Below are positions 48,868-59,032 of a stretch of DNA of 64,000 nucleotides, piece by piece (the first letter of the stretch is position 1; each line of letters starts with the position of its first letter). The notes beneath the pieces are model-generated. The model was not told where the DNA came from and ran no database searches. It saw only the letters and a program-made list of their open reading frames with translations. The translations under genes were made by a program, and so were the position numbers. Where the stretch lies: assembly GCF_001015195.1 (NCBI RefSeq), contig NZ_LDES01000053.1, positions 1 through 64,000 on the forward strand. Reading direction: 5' to 3'. The DNA comes from Sphingomonas sp. Y57 (GTDB taxonomy: Bacteria; Pseudomonadota; Alphaproteobacteria; Sphingomonadales; Sphingomonadaceae).

Positions 48868-49859
48868 GCGTATACGAGGCGGTTCCGCGCAGCGTCCGCC
48901 GCCAGCGCGATCGCCGCGATCATCGCGCCCGGATGTGCCTTGTTCTCGCCCGCGATGGCGAAGGCGGTGCCGTGGTCGGGCGCGGTCCGCACGATCGGAA
49001 GGCCCAGGGTCATGTTGACCCCTTCATCGAAATGCAGGGTCTTGAGCGGGATCAGAGCCTGGTCATGATAGAGGCACAGCGCGCAATCATATTGGGCGCG
49101 GGCGCGGGCGTGGAACATGGTGTCGGCGGCGAGCGGCCCGACGATGTCGATTCCCTCGGCGCGAAGCTGCTCGACGGCGGGGATGATGAGGTCGATCTCC
49201 TCGCGGCCGATCGCCCCCTGTTCGCCGGCATGGGGATTGAAGCCCGCAATGGCGAGGCGCGGGCGCTCGATCCCGAAATTGCGGGCCAGGCCGCGATCGG
49301 TGGCGCGGGCCTTGGCGACTATCAGGTCGACGGTCACATGGTCCGCCACGTCGCGCAGCGGCATGTGGGTTGTGATCGGGACGGCTCGCAGGCTGGGGCC
49401 GGCCAGCATCATCACCGTATTGGCGGACGCAACGCCGCAGCGCTCGGCAACGAATTCGGTCTGGCCCGGATGAGCGAAGCCGATCGCGTAGAGCTGAGCC
49501 TTTGCGACCGGCGCGGTGACGAGCCCGCCGACCATCACCGAACGGGCGAGCCCCGCCGCCAGCTCGAGCGAATCGAGCGCGCAGCGGGCGCCCGCGAGGT
49601 CGGGCTGCCCCGGGATGATCGGTCCCGTATCGGAAATCTGGATGAGCGGCAGCGCGTCGGCAAAATGGGCGGCCGCTTCGTCGGGACTGGCGATCTGACG
49701 GATCGGTCCCTGCCACACGGCCTCGAGCGAACGCCGGTCACCGACCGCGAAGAACGGCGCCAGATTCTGCGCCTCGCGGGCATCCCAGGCCTTGGCAACG
49801 ATTTCCGGCCCGATCCCGGCGGGATCGCCCAGTGCGACGGCGAGAGGCCCTATCTCCAT
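48864..49859 (-). CDS. pdxA: 4-hydroxythreonine-4-phosphate dehydrogenase
   Basis: A 331-residue PdxA of the pyridoxal phosphate pathway. It begins IGPLAVALGDPAGIGPEIVA; metal and substrate residues appear in ITTHMPLRDVADHVT, GFNPHAGEQGAIGREE and CLYHDQALIPLKTLHFDEG, then TLGLPIVRTAPDHGTAFAIA. It lies between surA and rsmA, the conserved order. Confidence 0.97.
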   Translation of the reverse strand: MEIGPLAVALGDPAGIGPEIVAKAWDAREAQNLAPFFAVGDRRSLEAVWQGPIRQIASPDEAAAHFADALPLIQISDTGPIIPGQPDLAGARCALDSLELAAGLARSVMVGGLVTAPVAKAQLYAIGFAHPGQTEFVAERCGVASANTVMMLAGPSLRAVPITTHMPLRDVADHVTVDLIVAKARATDRGLARNFGIERPRLAIAGFNPHAGEQGAIGREEIDLIIPAVEQLRAEGIDIVGPLAADTMFHARARAQYDCALCLYHDQALIPLKTLHFDEGVNMTLGLPIVRTAPDHGTAFAIAGENKAHPGAMIAAIALAADAARNRLVYA

Positions 49860-49863
49860 CGCC

Positions 49864-51216
49864 TCATCGATATTCGATGACGGCGTCGCGCCGCAGGTCG
49901 CGCAGATAGCGCTGGGCGCGGCGATTGACGCGCTCCTGCTCGATCTGCGACTGAATCTGCTCGAACGACGGGCCCGAGGAAGGGGTGGGATCGTCGCGGC
50001 CGCACAGGATCAGCGCGCGGATGCCGTCGCGGAGCGAGCCGAAGGGCGGGGTGGACTGGCCGATCTGCAGCTGCAGCATGACTTCCTGAAGCTGCGGCGG
50101 CAGGTCGCGAATCTTCATCTGGTCGTTGTTGACGACCTCCGCACCGATATTGGCGGCGACCTCGTTGGCATTGCCGCAACCCTTGATCTGCTCGAGCGCC
50201 TTGGCGAAGGCCTCGACCTTCGGAGTCGCCTGCGCCTGGGTGATGCCCGGCGGGAAATTGACGGTGAGCTGCTTGAGAAGAAGCTGCGCGTCGCGCGGGT
50301 CGGCACCGAGCACCTGGCGCTTGTCACTCAGCAACAGGATCGAATAGCCCCCCGGGATGGCGATAGGCTGGCTGATCTGGCCGGGCTGGAGCTGGTTGAC
50401 GACGGAAGCAAGCTGATCAGGCAGCTGCTCGGCGCGGACCCAGCCCAGGTCGCCGCCCACCGCTGCGGTCGATGCCTCGGAAAATTGCCGGGCATAGGCC
50501 GCGAAGGAGGCGCCGCGGCGGACCTGGTCGATGATCCGTTCCGCATTGGCGCTGGCTTCGCCCATCGTCTCGGGCGTCGCCGACAGGAAAATCTCCCCGA
50601 CATGATATTCGTTGGCGCCCTTCGACGCCTTGAGCCGGGCGATGATCGCGTTGACCTCCTCGTCGCTGACCGCAACGAACGGCTCGACCTTGCGGCTGAG
50701 GACGCGCCGCCAGGCGGCCTCGCCCTCGATCTGCCGCTTGATCGACACCTGCGACGAACCCTTCTCGCGAAGGAATTCGGCGAACTCCTTGGGCGACTTG
50801 CGGAAATTGGCCGCGACCCGGTCATAGGTCTGCTGCACTTCCTCGGGCGACACCTCGACCTTCTGGGCGGTCGCCTCCTGGATCTGCAACGTTTCGTCGA
50901 TCAGGTTGCGAAGCACCTGAAGGCGCAGCCGCTCGCGCTCCTCCTCGGGGATATTGCCGCCATTGGCCGCGATCACCAGTGCCAGACGCTGCTCGACGTC
51001 GGTCTGGGTGATGATCGTGCCGTTGACGATCGCCGTCGCGGTGCGGATGTTCGGGTCCTTGTTGCCGAAGACCGTGATGTCCTTCGGAATATTGAGGCCG
51101 CCGACGTCCTCGTCGTCCATCATCGTCTGGGCGATGATCGGCGTTGCCAGGGCGATCGCCCCGGCCGCCGCCGCCGCCATCCAAAAGCCGCCCCGCCTCA
51201 GCATCAGTCCACGCAC
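49864..51216 (-). CDS. surA: Periplasmic chaperone/peptidyl-prolyl isomerase SurA
   Basis: A 450-residue protein with an N-terminal export signal (FWMAAAAAGAIALATPIIAQ). The SurA N-domain follows: IRTATAIVNGTIITQTDVEQ and RNLIDETLQIQEATAQKVEV. One recognisable parvulin-type domain lies in the middle: ANEYHVGEIFLSATPETMG, GGDLGWVRAEQLPDQL and GYSILLLSDKR. The second isomerase domain of E. coli SurA is not obvious. It folds outer-membrane proteins such as LptD, encoded next to it. Confidence 0.93.
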   Translation of the reverse strand: MRGLMLRRGGFWMAAAAAGAIALATPIIAQTMMDDEDVGGLNIPKDITVFGNKDPNIRTATAIVNGTIITQTDVEQRLALVIAANGGNIPEEERERLRLQVLRNLIDETLQIQEATAQKVEVSPEEVQQTYDRVAANFRKSPKEFAEFLREKGSSQVSIKRQIEGEAAWRRVLSRKVEPFVAVSDEEVNAIIARLKASKGANEYHVGEIFLSATPETMGEASANAERIIDQVRRGASFAAYARQFSEASTAAVGGDLGWVRAEQLPDQLASVVNQLQPGQISQPIAIPGGYSILLLSDKRQVLGADPRDAQLLLKQLTVNFPPGITQAQATPKVEAFAKALEQIKGCGNANEVAANIGAEVVNNDQMKIRDLPPQLQEVMLQLQIGQSTPPFGSLRDGIRALILCGRDDPTPSSGPSFEQIQSQIEQERVNRRAQRYLRDLRRDAVIEYR

Positions 51217-51279
51217 CTAGTCACATCCTCAATCTGGCCAGACGGGCTGTCCCCTGGCATGCGCCCGCTGAATGCAGGC

Positions 51280-53526
51280 TTAGCGGCCCAAATTCTTGAG
51301 CGCCAGTCGCAACAGGAAGGTATTTCCACGCCGGGCATCGCCGATCGCGTCATATTCGCGCCGCCACGTCACGCCAAGCTCGATGCAGTCGTCGTCGTAG
51401 AGGATGCCCAGACGGTGTCGAATCGGCTGATATCCGTCGGACAAGGTCAGCGGATCCTCGCGCCGGCCGGTCAGGTCGATCACGGTCGAGCCGAACACGG
51501 ACCAGTAGCGCGCGATCTGGATGCGCCCGCCGAGACGAACCTCCTCCCGGTCGCGCAGGTCCTCGATCGTCGCGGCGATATCGCGATTGAGCTTCAGGTA
51601 GCCAATTGTCGCGTAGGTCCGCTGCGTGCCGATGGTCGCATCGATTTCGTTGCGGCGCACCGAGAAATTGTTCTTGTCGACCCGGAAACGGTGGGTGAGC
51701 TCGAGGAAGCGACCATATTTGATCGTGGTGCGGCCGACAATATCCGACAGCCGATCGGACAGGCCGGTCCCGACCGGAAGCAGGGTCGACTTGTTCGACA
51801 GGCGATAGCTCTGTCCGATGACCGTGTTGAAGGAGATACCCGGCAGGTCCACCGCCCATTCGGCGCCATAGGTGATCCGGCTGCCGTCTTCCCAGCGGTC
51901 GTAGCCGGAGAAACGGTTGAGGGCGAACAGGTTCGAATCCTCAAGGTCGATCGCACGGGCGTCCTCGTTCGGTATGCTCAGGTTGCGGGTCTTGGGGCTG
52001 GCGACGATCTGGACGCGGGGGGTGATCCGCTGCGAGCCGCCGAGGAATTCGCCGACGAACGGCCAGCGCACATCCGCCGCCAGCGCCGCGATGCCGCGTG
52101 CGGTCCAGCCCGGATCGCCGCGATAGATGATCGTCGAGGTCCGACCGACCTGATCGGTATGGTAGATGTCACCGCGGCCGTAGGCGGTCAGCGTGAATTC
52201 CTGGCCGAGCGGGGTGTAGCGCCGCATGTCCCATTGCGCGGCGGCGAAGGCCCGCTGGGTGTCCTGGCCGTCGGTGCGGAGCAGCGCGAGGCTGTTGGCC
52301 TGGATGCTTAGCGTGCCGCCGACCCAGGGATCGGCTAGGCGCAGCCGATAGTCGATCGCGGGGAGGGCGATCGGTTGCTGACCCTGCTTGTCGTTGGTGC
52401 GGAGCGTCTGCACCGCCCATCCCTTGATCGACAGATAACTGTTCGAGGTGATCCGCTCGGCCTGGATCTGGTTGCGCAGGCGATCGTCGCGCGAAATGTC
52501 GTAGCGGCGCAGGAAGGTGCGATCGCTGGTGCCGCGGATCGAGCCCGACAGCGTCCAGTAGGGACCGAATTGGAAGCGGCCGTTGGCATCGATATAGCCG
52601 CGGATGTCGCGGTTCCCGGTGGGGGTCGGCGTGGCTCCCGTCGTCGCCGCGAAGCGCGAGCTGTAGGTCAGCATGCCGGCAGCCTGCCAGGCTCCATTGC
52701 CGGTCAGCGCGCGGTATTGCGCCTCGATCGCCGGCAGCACCTTCGTATAGACGTGCGGCGTGATCGTCAGATCGCGGTTGGGGGCGAGCTGGAAATAATA
52801 GGGCAGACCGAGCTCGGCACCGTTCACCCGGCTGTACTTGACGTCGGGCAGCAGCAGACCCGATCCGCCGCCGCCGCTGCCATCGGGATGGGACAGCCCA
52901 GGCAGCCACAGGATGGGCGCGCCGAGGAAACTGATCCGCGCACCGTCATAGCTGATCCGGTGCTTGTTCGGATCATGGACGACGCGGACCGCGCTGATCT
53001 TCCAGATGGGCTCCTTGGGACAGCCCTTGCTGTCGAGCACCGCGCAAGGGGTGTAGACCGCCTTGTCGAGGGTCGTGACCTCGTCGCGGCGAACCCCGTG
53101 CACCGCTGCCAGGCGGCCGCCATCGTTGAGGACGAGCAACAGATTCTCGATCACGCCGTCGCGCAGGGAGTCGGTGAGTTCGACCGAGTCGCCGTAGAGC
53201 GTGTCATTGCTCGAATTGACGACGGCGACATTGCCTTCGGCGCGGACCACACCGGTCTTCTGGTTCCACTGGACCTTGTCGGCGCGCAGCCGGTCGCCCT
53301 GCCGCATCATGCGGACGTTGCCGGTCGCCGTGACGACCTCGACATTGTCGTCGTAGGTGAGGGTGTCGGCGGCGAAGGTGACTTCCTGCTCGTTGGCCGG
53401 GGTCGGCGCATCGCCCTGGACAGGGGGGCCGCCGGCCGGCGTCGCGATGTTCTGCGCGCGAAGCGGAACCGCCGCGAACGGCAGGGGAAGGGTCGTCGCC
53501 AGCAGGAATAGGATCGGCTTCTTCAC
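51280..53526 (-). CDS. lptD: LPS-assembly protein LptD
   Basis: A 748-residue outer-membrane protein with a signal peptide (MKKPILFLLATTLPLPFAAV). The N-terminal OstA/LptA-like domain has VTFAADTLTYDDNVEVVTAT; the Cys-containing part YTPCAVLDSKGCPKEPIW precedes the beta-barrel; the C-terminal LGILYDDDCIELGVTWRREY is typical and supplies a Cys for the interdomain disulfide. It forms the LPS translocon with LptE. It ends with RLALKNLGR, typical beta-barrel finish. First gene of the operon; a 155-base gap separates it from pepA. Confidence 0.96.
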   Translation of the reverse strand: MKKPILFLLATTLPLPFAAVPLRAQNIATPAGGPPVQGDAPTPANEQEVTFAADTLTYDDNVEVVTATGNVRMMRQGDRLRADKVQWNQKTGVVRAEGNVAVVNSSNDTLYGDSVELTDSLRDGVIENLLLVLNDGGRLAAVHGVRRDEVTTLDKAVYTPCAVLDSKGCPKEPIWKISAVRVVHDPNKHRISYDGARISFLGAPILWLPGLSHPDGSGGGGSGLLLPDVKYSRVNGAELGLPYYFQLAPNRDLTITPHVYTKVLPAIEAQYRALTGNGAWQAAGMLTYSSRFAATTGATPTPTGNRDIRGYIDANGRFQFGPYWTLSGSIRGTSDRTFLRRYDISRDDRLRNQIQAERITSNSYLSIKGWAVQTLRTNDKQGQQPIALPAIDYRLRLADPWVGGTLSIQANSLALLRTDGQDTQRAFAAAQWDMRRYTPLGQEFTLTAYGRGDIYHTDQVGRTSTIIYRGDPGWTARGIAALAADVRWPFVGEFLGGSQRITPRVQIVASPKTRNLSIPNEDARAIDLEDSNLFALNRFSGYDRWEDGSRITYGAEWAVDLPGISFNTVIGQSYRLSNKSTLLPVGTGLSDRLSDIVGRTTIKYGRFLELTHRFRVDKNNFSVRRNEIDATIGTQRTYATIGYLKLNRDIAATIEDLRDREEVRLGGRIQIARYWSVFGSTVIDLTGRREDPLTLSDGYQPIRHRLGILYDDDCIELGVTWRREYDAIGDARRGNTFLLRLALKNLGR

Positions 53527-53681
53527 GCTACCCCTTTGACGCGCGGACGGATCGCCCGAAATGTGCGTTCGCGCCGCCTATCGTACCCGACGCCCGGCTG
53601 CAATCCTCTGGCGAACCCCCGTTGCGACACACGGGTGCTGGCCCTAGATGAAGGCCAACACAAAAAAGGAAGATTTCCCCG

Positions 53682-55151
53682 ATGCGCATCAGCTTTGTCG
53701 ACAGCCGGCCGGCTCGGTCCCACGCCCTTGCGATCGCGGTCGCCCCCGCCACGATCGGCGGCGCCGGCCTTGTCGCGCTGCCGGACGCGGTCCAGCCGCT
53801 GGCGCGCGCCGCGGCCCAGGCCAACCGGTTCGACGGTGAGAACGGGGCTGTCGTCGAATTCTTCGGCGAGACCGATGCGGCGCATCGCCGCCTGCTGCTC
53901 GTCGGGGTGGGATCGAAGAACGATTTCGAGCGGGCGGGCGCAGCGCTGGTGGCCAGGCTGCTGACCTCCGGCGAGACCGCGCTGGTGGTCGACATCTCGG
54001 CGGTTGCCGGCGACAAGCCGGCAGAGGCGGCGGCCGCGCTCGCCTTCGGCGCGGTGCTGCGCGCCTGGCGGCATGACGCCTATCGCACCAAGCTCGACGC
54101 CAAGCTGCGTCCGTCGCTGGAGGAGATCGTCATCGTTGGCGGCGGCGCCGGCGCGGCGGAGGCCTGGAAGGGCCGCGAGGCGGTTGCGGAGGGCGTGATG
54201 TTCGCCCGAACCCTGGTCGCCGAGCCCGCCAACATCGTCTACCCGGAGAGCTTCGTCGAACGCTGCCGCGGGCTTGCCGATCTCGGGGTCAAGGTCGAAG
54301 TGCTCGACCGCGAGGCGATGGCCGGGCTGGGCATGGGGGCGCTGCTTGGCGTCGCCCAGGGTTCGGTGCGGGAGCCCCGGCTGCTGGTGATGACCTGGGA
54401 CGGCACCGGCGGGGCCGAGCCGCCCATCGCCTTTGTCGGCAAGGGCGTGACCTTCGACACCGGTGGCATCTCGCTCAAGCCGCCAGCCGGCATGGAGGAC
54501 ATGAAGTGGGACATGGGCGGCGCGGGGGCCGTCGCCGGGACGATGAAGGCGCTGGCACTGCGCAAGGCAAAGGCGCACGTCGTCGGTGTCTGCGGCCTGG
54601 TCGAGAACATGCCCGACGGCAATGCCCAGCGGCCCGGCGACGTGGTGACCTCCATGTCCGGTCAGACGATCGAGGTGATCAACACCGACGCCGAGGGGCG
54701 CCTCGTCCTCTGCGACGCGCTCACCTGGGTGCAGAAGACCCGCAACCCCAAGACGATCGTCGACCTCGCCACGCTGACCGGCGCGATGATCATTTCGCTC
54801 GGCCATGAATATGGCGGGATGTTCGCCAATGACGACACGCTGGCCGACCAGCTTTCCGCTGCCGGCAGCGCGGTGGGCGACAAGCTGTGGCGGATGCCGC
54901 TCGGCGACACCTATGACAAGCTGATCGACTCGCCGATCGCCGACATGAAGAATGTGGGCCCGCGTGAGGGCGGCTCGATCACCGCCGCGCAGTTCCTCAA
55001 ACGTTATATCGAGGATGGGGTCCGCTGGGCACACCTCGACATCGCCGGCATGGTCTGGGCCTCGAAGCCCGGCGCCACGTGGGACAAGGGCGCGACCGGC
55101 TTCGGCGTCCGCCTTCTCGACCGCTTCGTCGCCGATAACTACGAGAAGTAG
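53682..55151 (+). CDS. pepA: Leucyl aminopeptidase (M17)
   Basis: A 489-residue cytosol aminopeptidase. The C-terminal catalytic domain has FVGKGVTFDTGGISLKPPAG, the diagnostic NTDAEGRLVLCDALTW, and WRMPLGDTYDKLIDSPIADM, supplying the two-metal ligands. The N-terminal domain is variable as usual. It may also bind DNA in some bacteria. Divergent from lptD and convergent with cofC, whose stop codon lies just after the pepA stop. Confidence 0.97.
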   Translation: MRISFVDSRPARSHALAIAVAPATIGGAGLVALPDAVQPLARAAAQANRFDGENGAVVEFFGETDAAHRRLLLVGVGSKNDFERAGAALVARLLTSGETALVVDISAVAGDKPAEAAAALAFGAVLRAWRHDAYRTKLDAKLRPSLEEIVIVGGGAGAAEAWKGREAVAEGVMFARTLVAEPANIVYPESFVERCRGLADLGVKVEVLDREAMAGLGMGALLGVAQGSVREPRLLVMTWDGTGGAEPPIAFVGKGVTFDTGGISLKPPAGMEDMKWDMGGAGAVAGTMKALALRKAKAHVVGVCGLVENMPDGNAQRPGDVVTSMSGQTIEVINTDAEGRLVLCDALTWVQKTRNPKTIVDLATLTGAMIISLGHEYGGMFANDDTLADQLSAAGSAVGDKLWRMPLGDTYDKLIDSPIADMKNVGPREGGSITAAQFLKRYIEDGVRWAHLDIAGMVWASKPGATWDKGATGFGVRLLDRFVADNYEK

Positions 55152-55152
55152 A

Positions 55153-55734
55153 TCAGCGACGGTGCCACTCGGCCAGGTCGGCGGGCGTGTCGATGTCGCC
55201 CGCCAGGCCCGGCCGCTCGACAACCACGGCCTCAAGCCCGACCGCCGCGGCGGCGGAGAGATGGGCGGCGAGACTGTCCACGCCGTAGCGAAACGGAATC
55301 GCGCCGGCCGGATGCATTTTCAGGGCGTTGGTGCCGGTCCGCAGGCGATCGGTGGCTATCGCGATCGGCGCCGGCACGTCGAGCATCGCCCGCACGTCTG
55401 CGGCAGTCAGCTCGGGGAGGTCGCTGCTCAGCGAGAGCAACGCGTCGGCACCGCGTGCGGCGGCGAAGGCCGCGCCCTGTTCGAGCGCGGCGTTGAGCCC
55501 GTCACCGGCTTCCTCCAGCACATGTGCGCCGAGCGCGGCCGCTTCGTCCCGCAGGGTGGCGGATCGGCTGACGAGGATGATCCGATCAGGAGTGAAAACT
55601 TCTCTTCCAATCTTTAGAACATGCCGGAACATTTTATAATTGAGCGCTAATCTTCGATCGAAATCGATCGTCGCGGCGAGCCGGCTCTTCCCCTCCTCGG
55701 GGGGACGGACGGCGAGAACAAGATGAACATCCAT
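55153..55734 (-). CDS. cofC: CofC/FbiD-like phospholactate (or phosphoenolpyruvate) guanylyltransferase
   Basis: A 193-residue nucleotidyltransferase of the CofC/FbiD family: VHLVLAVRPPEEGKSRLAA (the KSRL motif), LLSLSSDLPELTAADVRAML, IAIATDRLRTGTNALKMHPA and RPGLAGDIDTPADLAEW. It activates a three-carbon phosphate with GTP for the F420 side chain; depending on clade the substrate is 2-phospholactate, phosphoenolpyruvate or 3-phosphoglycerate, and the sequence does not tell which. Its start follows cofD by one base. Bases 55580–55670 are AT-rich compared with surroundings. Confidence 0.9.
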   Translation of the reverse strand: MDVHLVLAVRPPEEGKSRLAATIDFDRRLALNYKMFRHVLKIGREVFTPDRIILVSRSATLRDEAAALGAHVLEEAGDGLNAALEQGAAFAAARGADALLSLSSDLPELTAADVRAMLDVPAPIAIATDRLRTGTNALKMHPAGAIPFRYGVDSLAAHLSAAAAVGLEAVVVERPGLAGDIDTPADLAEWHRR

Positions 55735-55735
55735 C

Positions 55736-56659
55736 TCAGCGCAGGCGGCGTGCAAAGGCGATCGTCTCGCTGGCGAGGCGTTGCTGATCGTCGAAATCGC
55801 GCATCAGCGTGGCCGTGACGTGCGTCGCGGCGCCGCCGGTGTCCGCCGCCGCATCGGCCTGATCTATGACCATGCCGTCGAGCAGCCCATCATAAAAGGC
55901 GGCAAGTCCGGCCGGAGTGGTGGAGAGGCCGATTTCGGCCATGATCTTGGCGGCGGGGCCTTTCACCGCCTCGCCGCCGATGAAGGGCGACACGGCGACG
56001 ATCGGCACGCCCCGTGCGGCGAGCGCGGTCCGGACGCCGGGCAGGGCGAGAATCGGGGTGATGCTGAGCACCGGGTTGGACGGGCAGAGGATCACCGCCT
56101 CCAGCGCCGGATCGGCGATTGCGTCGAGCAGGCCGGTCGAAGGGCGGGCCGTCTCGATCCCGTCGAAGCGGATTGCGCGGAAGCGCGGTTCGGCGCGGCG
56201 GCGGACGAAGTAATGCTGAAAGGGGAGTTCGCCTTCGTCGGTATCCACCATCGTGCGGATTCGATCGTCGCTCATGGGGACGATGTGGTGGGTGATCCCC
56301 ATTCGCCCGGCGAGCAGCGCCGTGATCTCCGAGAGACTCAGCCGCTCGATCATGCCGGTACGCAACACATGGGTCGCCAGATCGCGGTCGCCGAGGTTGA
56401 ACCAGCTTTCGCCGCCGAGCTTGCCGAGAGCGTCCATGAATGCCCAGCTTTCGCCTTGCAGTCCCCAGCCCTGGGCAGTGTTGTTGATGCCCGCCAGCGT
56501 GTAGCAGACAGTGTCGATGTCGGGGCAGACGAGCAGGCCGAGATGCTCGAAATCGTCGCCGGTGTTGACCGCGATCGTCAGCTTTTCGGGCGGCAGGACT
56601 GCCGCGAGCCCGCGCGCAAGACGCGCCCCTCCGACACCGCCGGCCAACGCCAGGATCAT
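55736..56659 (-). CDS. cofD: CofD, 2-phospholactate (phosphoenolpyruvate) transferase
   Basis: A 307-residue transferase joining the activated three-carbon unit to the deazaflavin Fo. It begins [20 protein letters not shown] with the family GGVGGAK/R motif, then [54 protein letters not shown] and [18 protein letters not shown]. These motifs are diagnostic for CofD/FbiA. It overlaps cofE by four bases. Confidence 0.95.
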   Translation of the reverse strand: MILALAGGVGGARLARGLAAVLPPEKLTIAVNTGDDFEHLGLLVCPDIDTVCYTLAGINNTAQGWGLQGESWAFMDALGKLGGESWFNLGDRDLATHVLRTGMIERLSLSEITALLAGRMGITHHIVPMSDDRIRTMVDTDEGELPFQHYFVRRRAEPRFRAIRFDGIETARPSTGLLDAIADPALEAVILCPSNPVLSITPILALPGVRTALAARGVPIVAVSPFIGGEAVKGPAAKIMAEIGLSTTPAGLAAFYDGLLDGMVIDQADAAADTGGAATHVTATLMRDFDDQQRLASETIAFARRLR

Positions 56660-57426
56660 GCGAACAGATCCATATGGCGCGGGCGAATCAGGTCGGCGGC
56701 GCTGCCCTCGCTGCGGTCGTGGCTTGCTCCGCGCACGATCACGATCGGCCGTCCCTCGTTGGCCTGGCCCATGACCAGTGAGGCGGCGGCGGCGACTTCG
56801 TCGGCGAAGCCGAGTTCGCTCGTCTCCAGCCGGCGACCATGCAGATCCTCGCGCCCTCTCAGATCGAGTAGGGCCGGCATGCCGGCGACTCCGATCGCGG
56901 TGCCGGTGGTGCCGGTCCGCCAGGCGCGACCGAGGCTGTCGATGATCAGCACTGCCACGTCTACGCCGCAGCGTTCGGAGAGGGCGGCCCTTAGAGCGCG
57001 GGCGCTGGCGTCCGGGTCGACGGGGAGGAGGAGGGCGCGGGGCTGGCCCTCATGGTCGATGTTCGACTGATCGATCCCCGCATTGGCGAGGACGAGCCCG
57101 AGCCGATGACGGACGATCAGCACGCCCTTGCGGACGCGCATCACTTCCTTCCCTTCCGACAGGATCAACTCGACCAGGCGCGGATCCTTATCGACCTGCC
57201 GCGCGATGTCGATCGCCTGGGTCGAGGCCGTGACGCTGGCGAGTTCGACCAGTCGCCCTTCCGCCTTGGAGACGATTTTCTGGGCGAGGACGACGATGTC
57301 CCCGTCGACCAGCGACTGCCTGCTTGTTTCGAGCGCAGCCACCACGACGGCGGCGAGGTCGGCGCCGTCCTCGATCATCGGAACGCCGGCCAGGGGGAAG
57401 AGGGACAGGGATGCTTCGGTGACCAT
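56656..57426 (-). CDS. cofE: CofE, coenzyme F420-0:L-glutamate ligase
   Basis: A 256-residue ligase that adds glutamate to F420-0. Motifs: [51 protein letters not shown] and [20 protein letters not shown], all typical of CofE/FbiB N-domain. The nitroreductase-like C-terminal extension of mycobacterial FbiB is absent. It is the first gene of the operon cofE–cofD–cofC and is divergent from cydA with a 199-base gap. Confidence 0.95.
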   Translation of the reverse strand: MVTEASLSLFPLAGVPMIEDGADLAAVVVAALETSRQSLVDGDIVVLAQKIVSKAEGRLVELASVTASTQAIDIARQVDKDPRLVELILSEGKEVMRVRKGVLIVRHRLGLVLANAGIDQSNIDHEGQPRALLLPVDPDASARALRAALSERCGVDVAVLIIDSLGRAWRTGTTGTAIGVAGMPALLDLRGREDLHGRRLETSELGFADEVAAAASLVMGQANEGRPIVIVRGASHDRSEGSAADLIRPRHMDLFA

Positions 57427-57625
57427 GCGCCGGACTTAGGTCGAGGGAGGGGGCGGTGCAATCGCGTTGGCGCAACGGTTCGGGAAATATACGAATAGAC
57501 ACGATTTTCGCTCCGGCGCGGCGAAATGCTGGTATAGCGCGGGCTGCGGCCGGAACTGCCGGACCGCTTCGACTCGCGGGGCTTCCGTTGCCGGTCAGCC
57601 CCGCCCAGAGGGGAGCATCGCATTG

Positions 57626-59032
57626 ATGCTGGACGCCTTCGATCCCGTGGTGCTGGCGCGCATCCAGTTCGCGTTCACCGTCAGTTTCCATTTCATCTTC
57701 CCGTCCCTCTCGATCGGGCTGGCCAGCTACCTGATGGTGCTGGAGGCGCTGTGGCTGAAGACAGGGAGCGCGATCTACGCCAATCTTTACCGCTATTGGC
57801 TGAAGATCTTCGCGATCACCTTCGCCATGGGCGTCGTGTCGGGAATCGTCATGTCCTACCAGTTCGGCACCAACTGGTCGGTGTTCAGCGATCGGGCGGG
57901 GGCGGTGATCGGTCCGCTGATGGCCTATGAGGTGCTGACCGCCTTCTTCCTGGAGGCCGGCTTCCTGGGCGTCATGCTGTTCGGGATCAACAAGGTGGGG
58001 AAGGGCCTGCATTTCGCCGCGACCTGCGCGGTCGCGATCGGCACCTTCATCTCGGCCTTCTGGATATTGTCGGCGAACAGCTGGATGCAGACCCCCGCCG
58101 GCTATGAAATCGCGGCGAACGGGCAGTTCGTGCCGGGACCGAGCTGGCTGGCGATCATCTTCAACCCCAGCTTCCCCTATCGTCTCGCGCACACGGTGAT
58201 CGCCGCCTATCTGACGACCGCGCTGGTGGTCGGCGGGGTCGGCGCCTGGCACCTCCTGCGCGACAGCACCAACCGCGGCGCGCGGACCATGTTTTCCATG
58301 GCGATGTGGATGGCCGCGCTGGTCGCGCCCATCCAGATTCTCGCTGGCGACATGCACGGGCTGAACACGCTCGAGCATCAGCCGGCCAAGGTGATGGCGA
58401 TGGAAGGCCATTATCAAAGCCACCCGCATGGCGCGCCGCTGATCCTGTTCGGCATCCCGAACAGCGCGGAGCAGCGCGTCGACATGGCGATCGAGGTTCC
58501 CAAGCTGTCCTCGCTGATCCTCAAGCATGATCCGAACGCGCCGCTGGCAGGGCTCGACACCATACCCGCGGACGAACATCCGCCGGTCGGTATCGTCTTC
58601 TGGGCGTTCCGTATCATGGTCGGAATCGGCCTGGCGATCTTCGCGCTCGGCCTGCTCAGCCTCGTCGCCCGCGTTCGGGGCCGCCTCTACGACTGGCCGC
58701 TCCTCCACCGTTTCGCCATCCTGCTGGGGCCGTCGGGTTTCGCCGCAGTGATCGCGGGCTGGGTGACAACCGAGGTCGGCCGCCAGCCCTACGTCGTCTA
58801 CGGGCTGCTGCGTACCGCCGATGCCGCATCGCCGCTGGCGGCGCCAGCCGTCGGGGCGTCGCTGCTCGCCTTCATCATCGTCTATTTCGCGGTGTTCGGG
58901 GTGGGCGTCTGGTACATCCTCAAGCTGATGGCCAAGCCGCCACAACGCGGCGAGAGTGCCGATGCGGCCGAGGGGCCGATCCGCAGCGCCGGGATCACGC
59001 CCGCGCCGTCCGTCGAAGGAGAAAGGCCATGA
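57626..59032 (+). CDS. cydA: Cytochrome bd-type quinol oxidase subunit I (CIO type)
   Basis: A 468-residue membrane protein: ARIQFAFTVSFHFIFPSLSI (haem His), FAITFAMGVVSGIVMSYQFG, TFISAFWILSANSWMQTPAG, HTVIAAYLTTALVVGGVGAW and WVTTEVGRQPYVVYGLLRTA. The Q loop is short, placing it with the cyanide-insensitive (CioA) type. It oxidises quinol and reduces oxygen to water. The ATG follows an AGGGGAG by 14 bases; a TTG one codon earlier would shorten the spacing. Followed by cydB with a four-base overlap. Confidence 0.95.
   Translation: MLDAFDPVVLARIQFAFTVSFHFIFPSLSIGLASYLMVLEALWLKTGSAIYANLYRYWLKIFAITFAMGVVSGIVMSYQFGTNWSVFSDRAGAVIGPLMAYEVLTAFFLEAGFLGVMLFGINKVGKGLHFAATCAVAIGTFISAFWILSANSWMQTPAGYEIAANGQFVPGPSWLAIIFNPSFPYRLAHTVIAAYLTTALVVGGVGAWHLLRDSTNRGARTMFSMAMWMAALVAPIQILAGDMHGLNTLEHQPAKVMAMEGHYQSHPHGAPLILFGIPNSAEQRVDMAIEVPKLSSLILKHDPNAPLAGLDTIPADEHPPVGIVFWAFRIMVGIGLAIFALGLLSLVARVRGRLYDWPLLHRFAILLGPSGFAAVIAGWVTTEVGRQPYVVYGLLRTADAASPLAAPAVGASLLAFIIVYFAVFGVGVWYILKLMAKPPQRGESADAAEGPIRSAGITPAPSVEGERP

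Noticed and set aside
49792-52311. 839-codon plus-strand frame opposite surA and lptD
   Set aside because: Both minus-strand genes have signal peptides and family motifs; the plus frame is a shadow.
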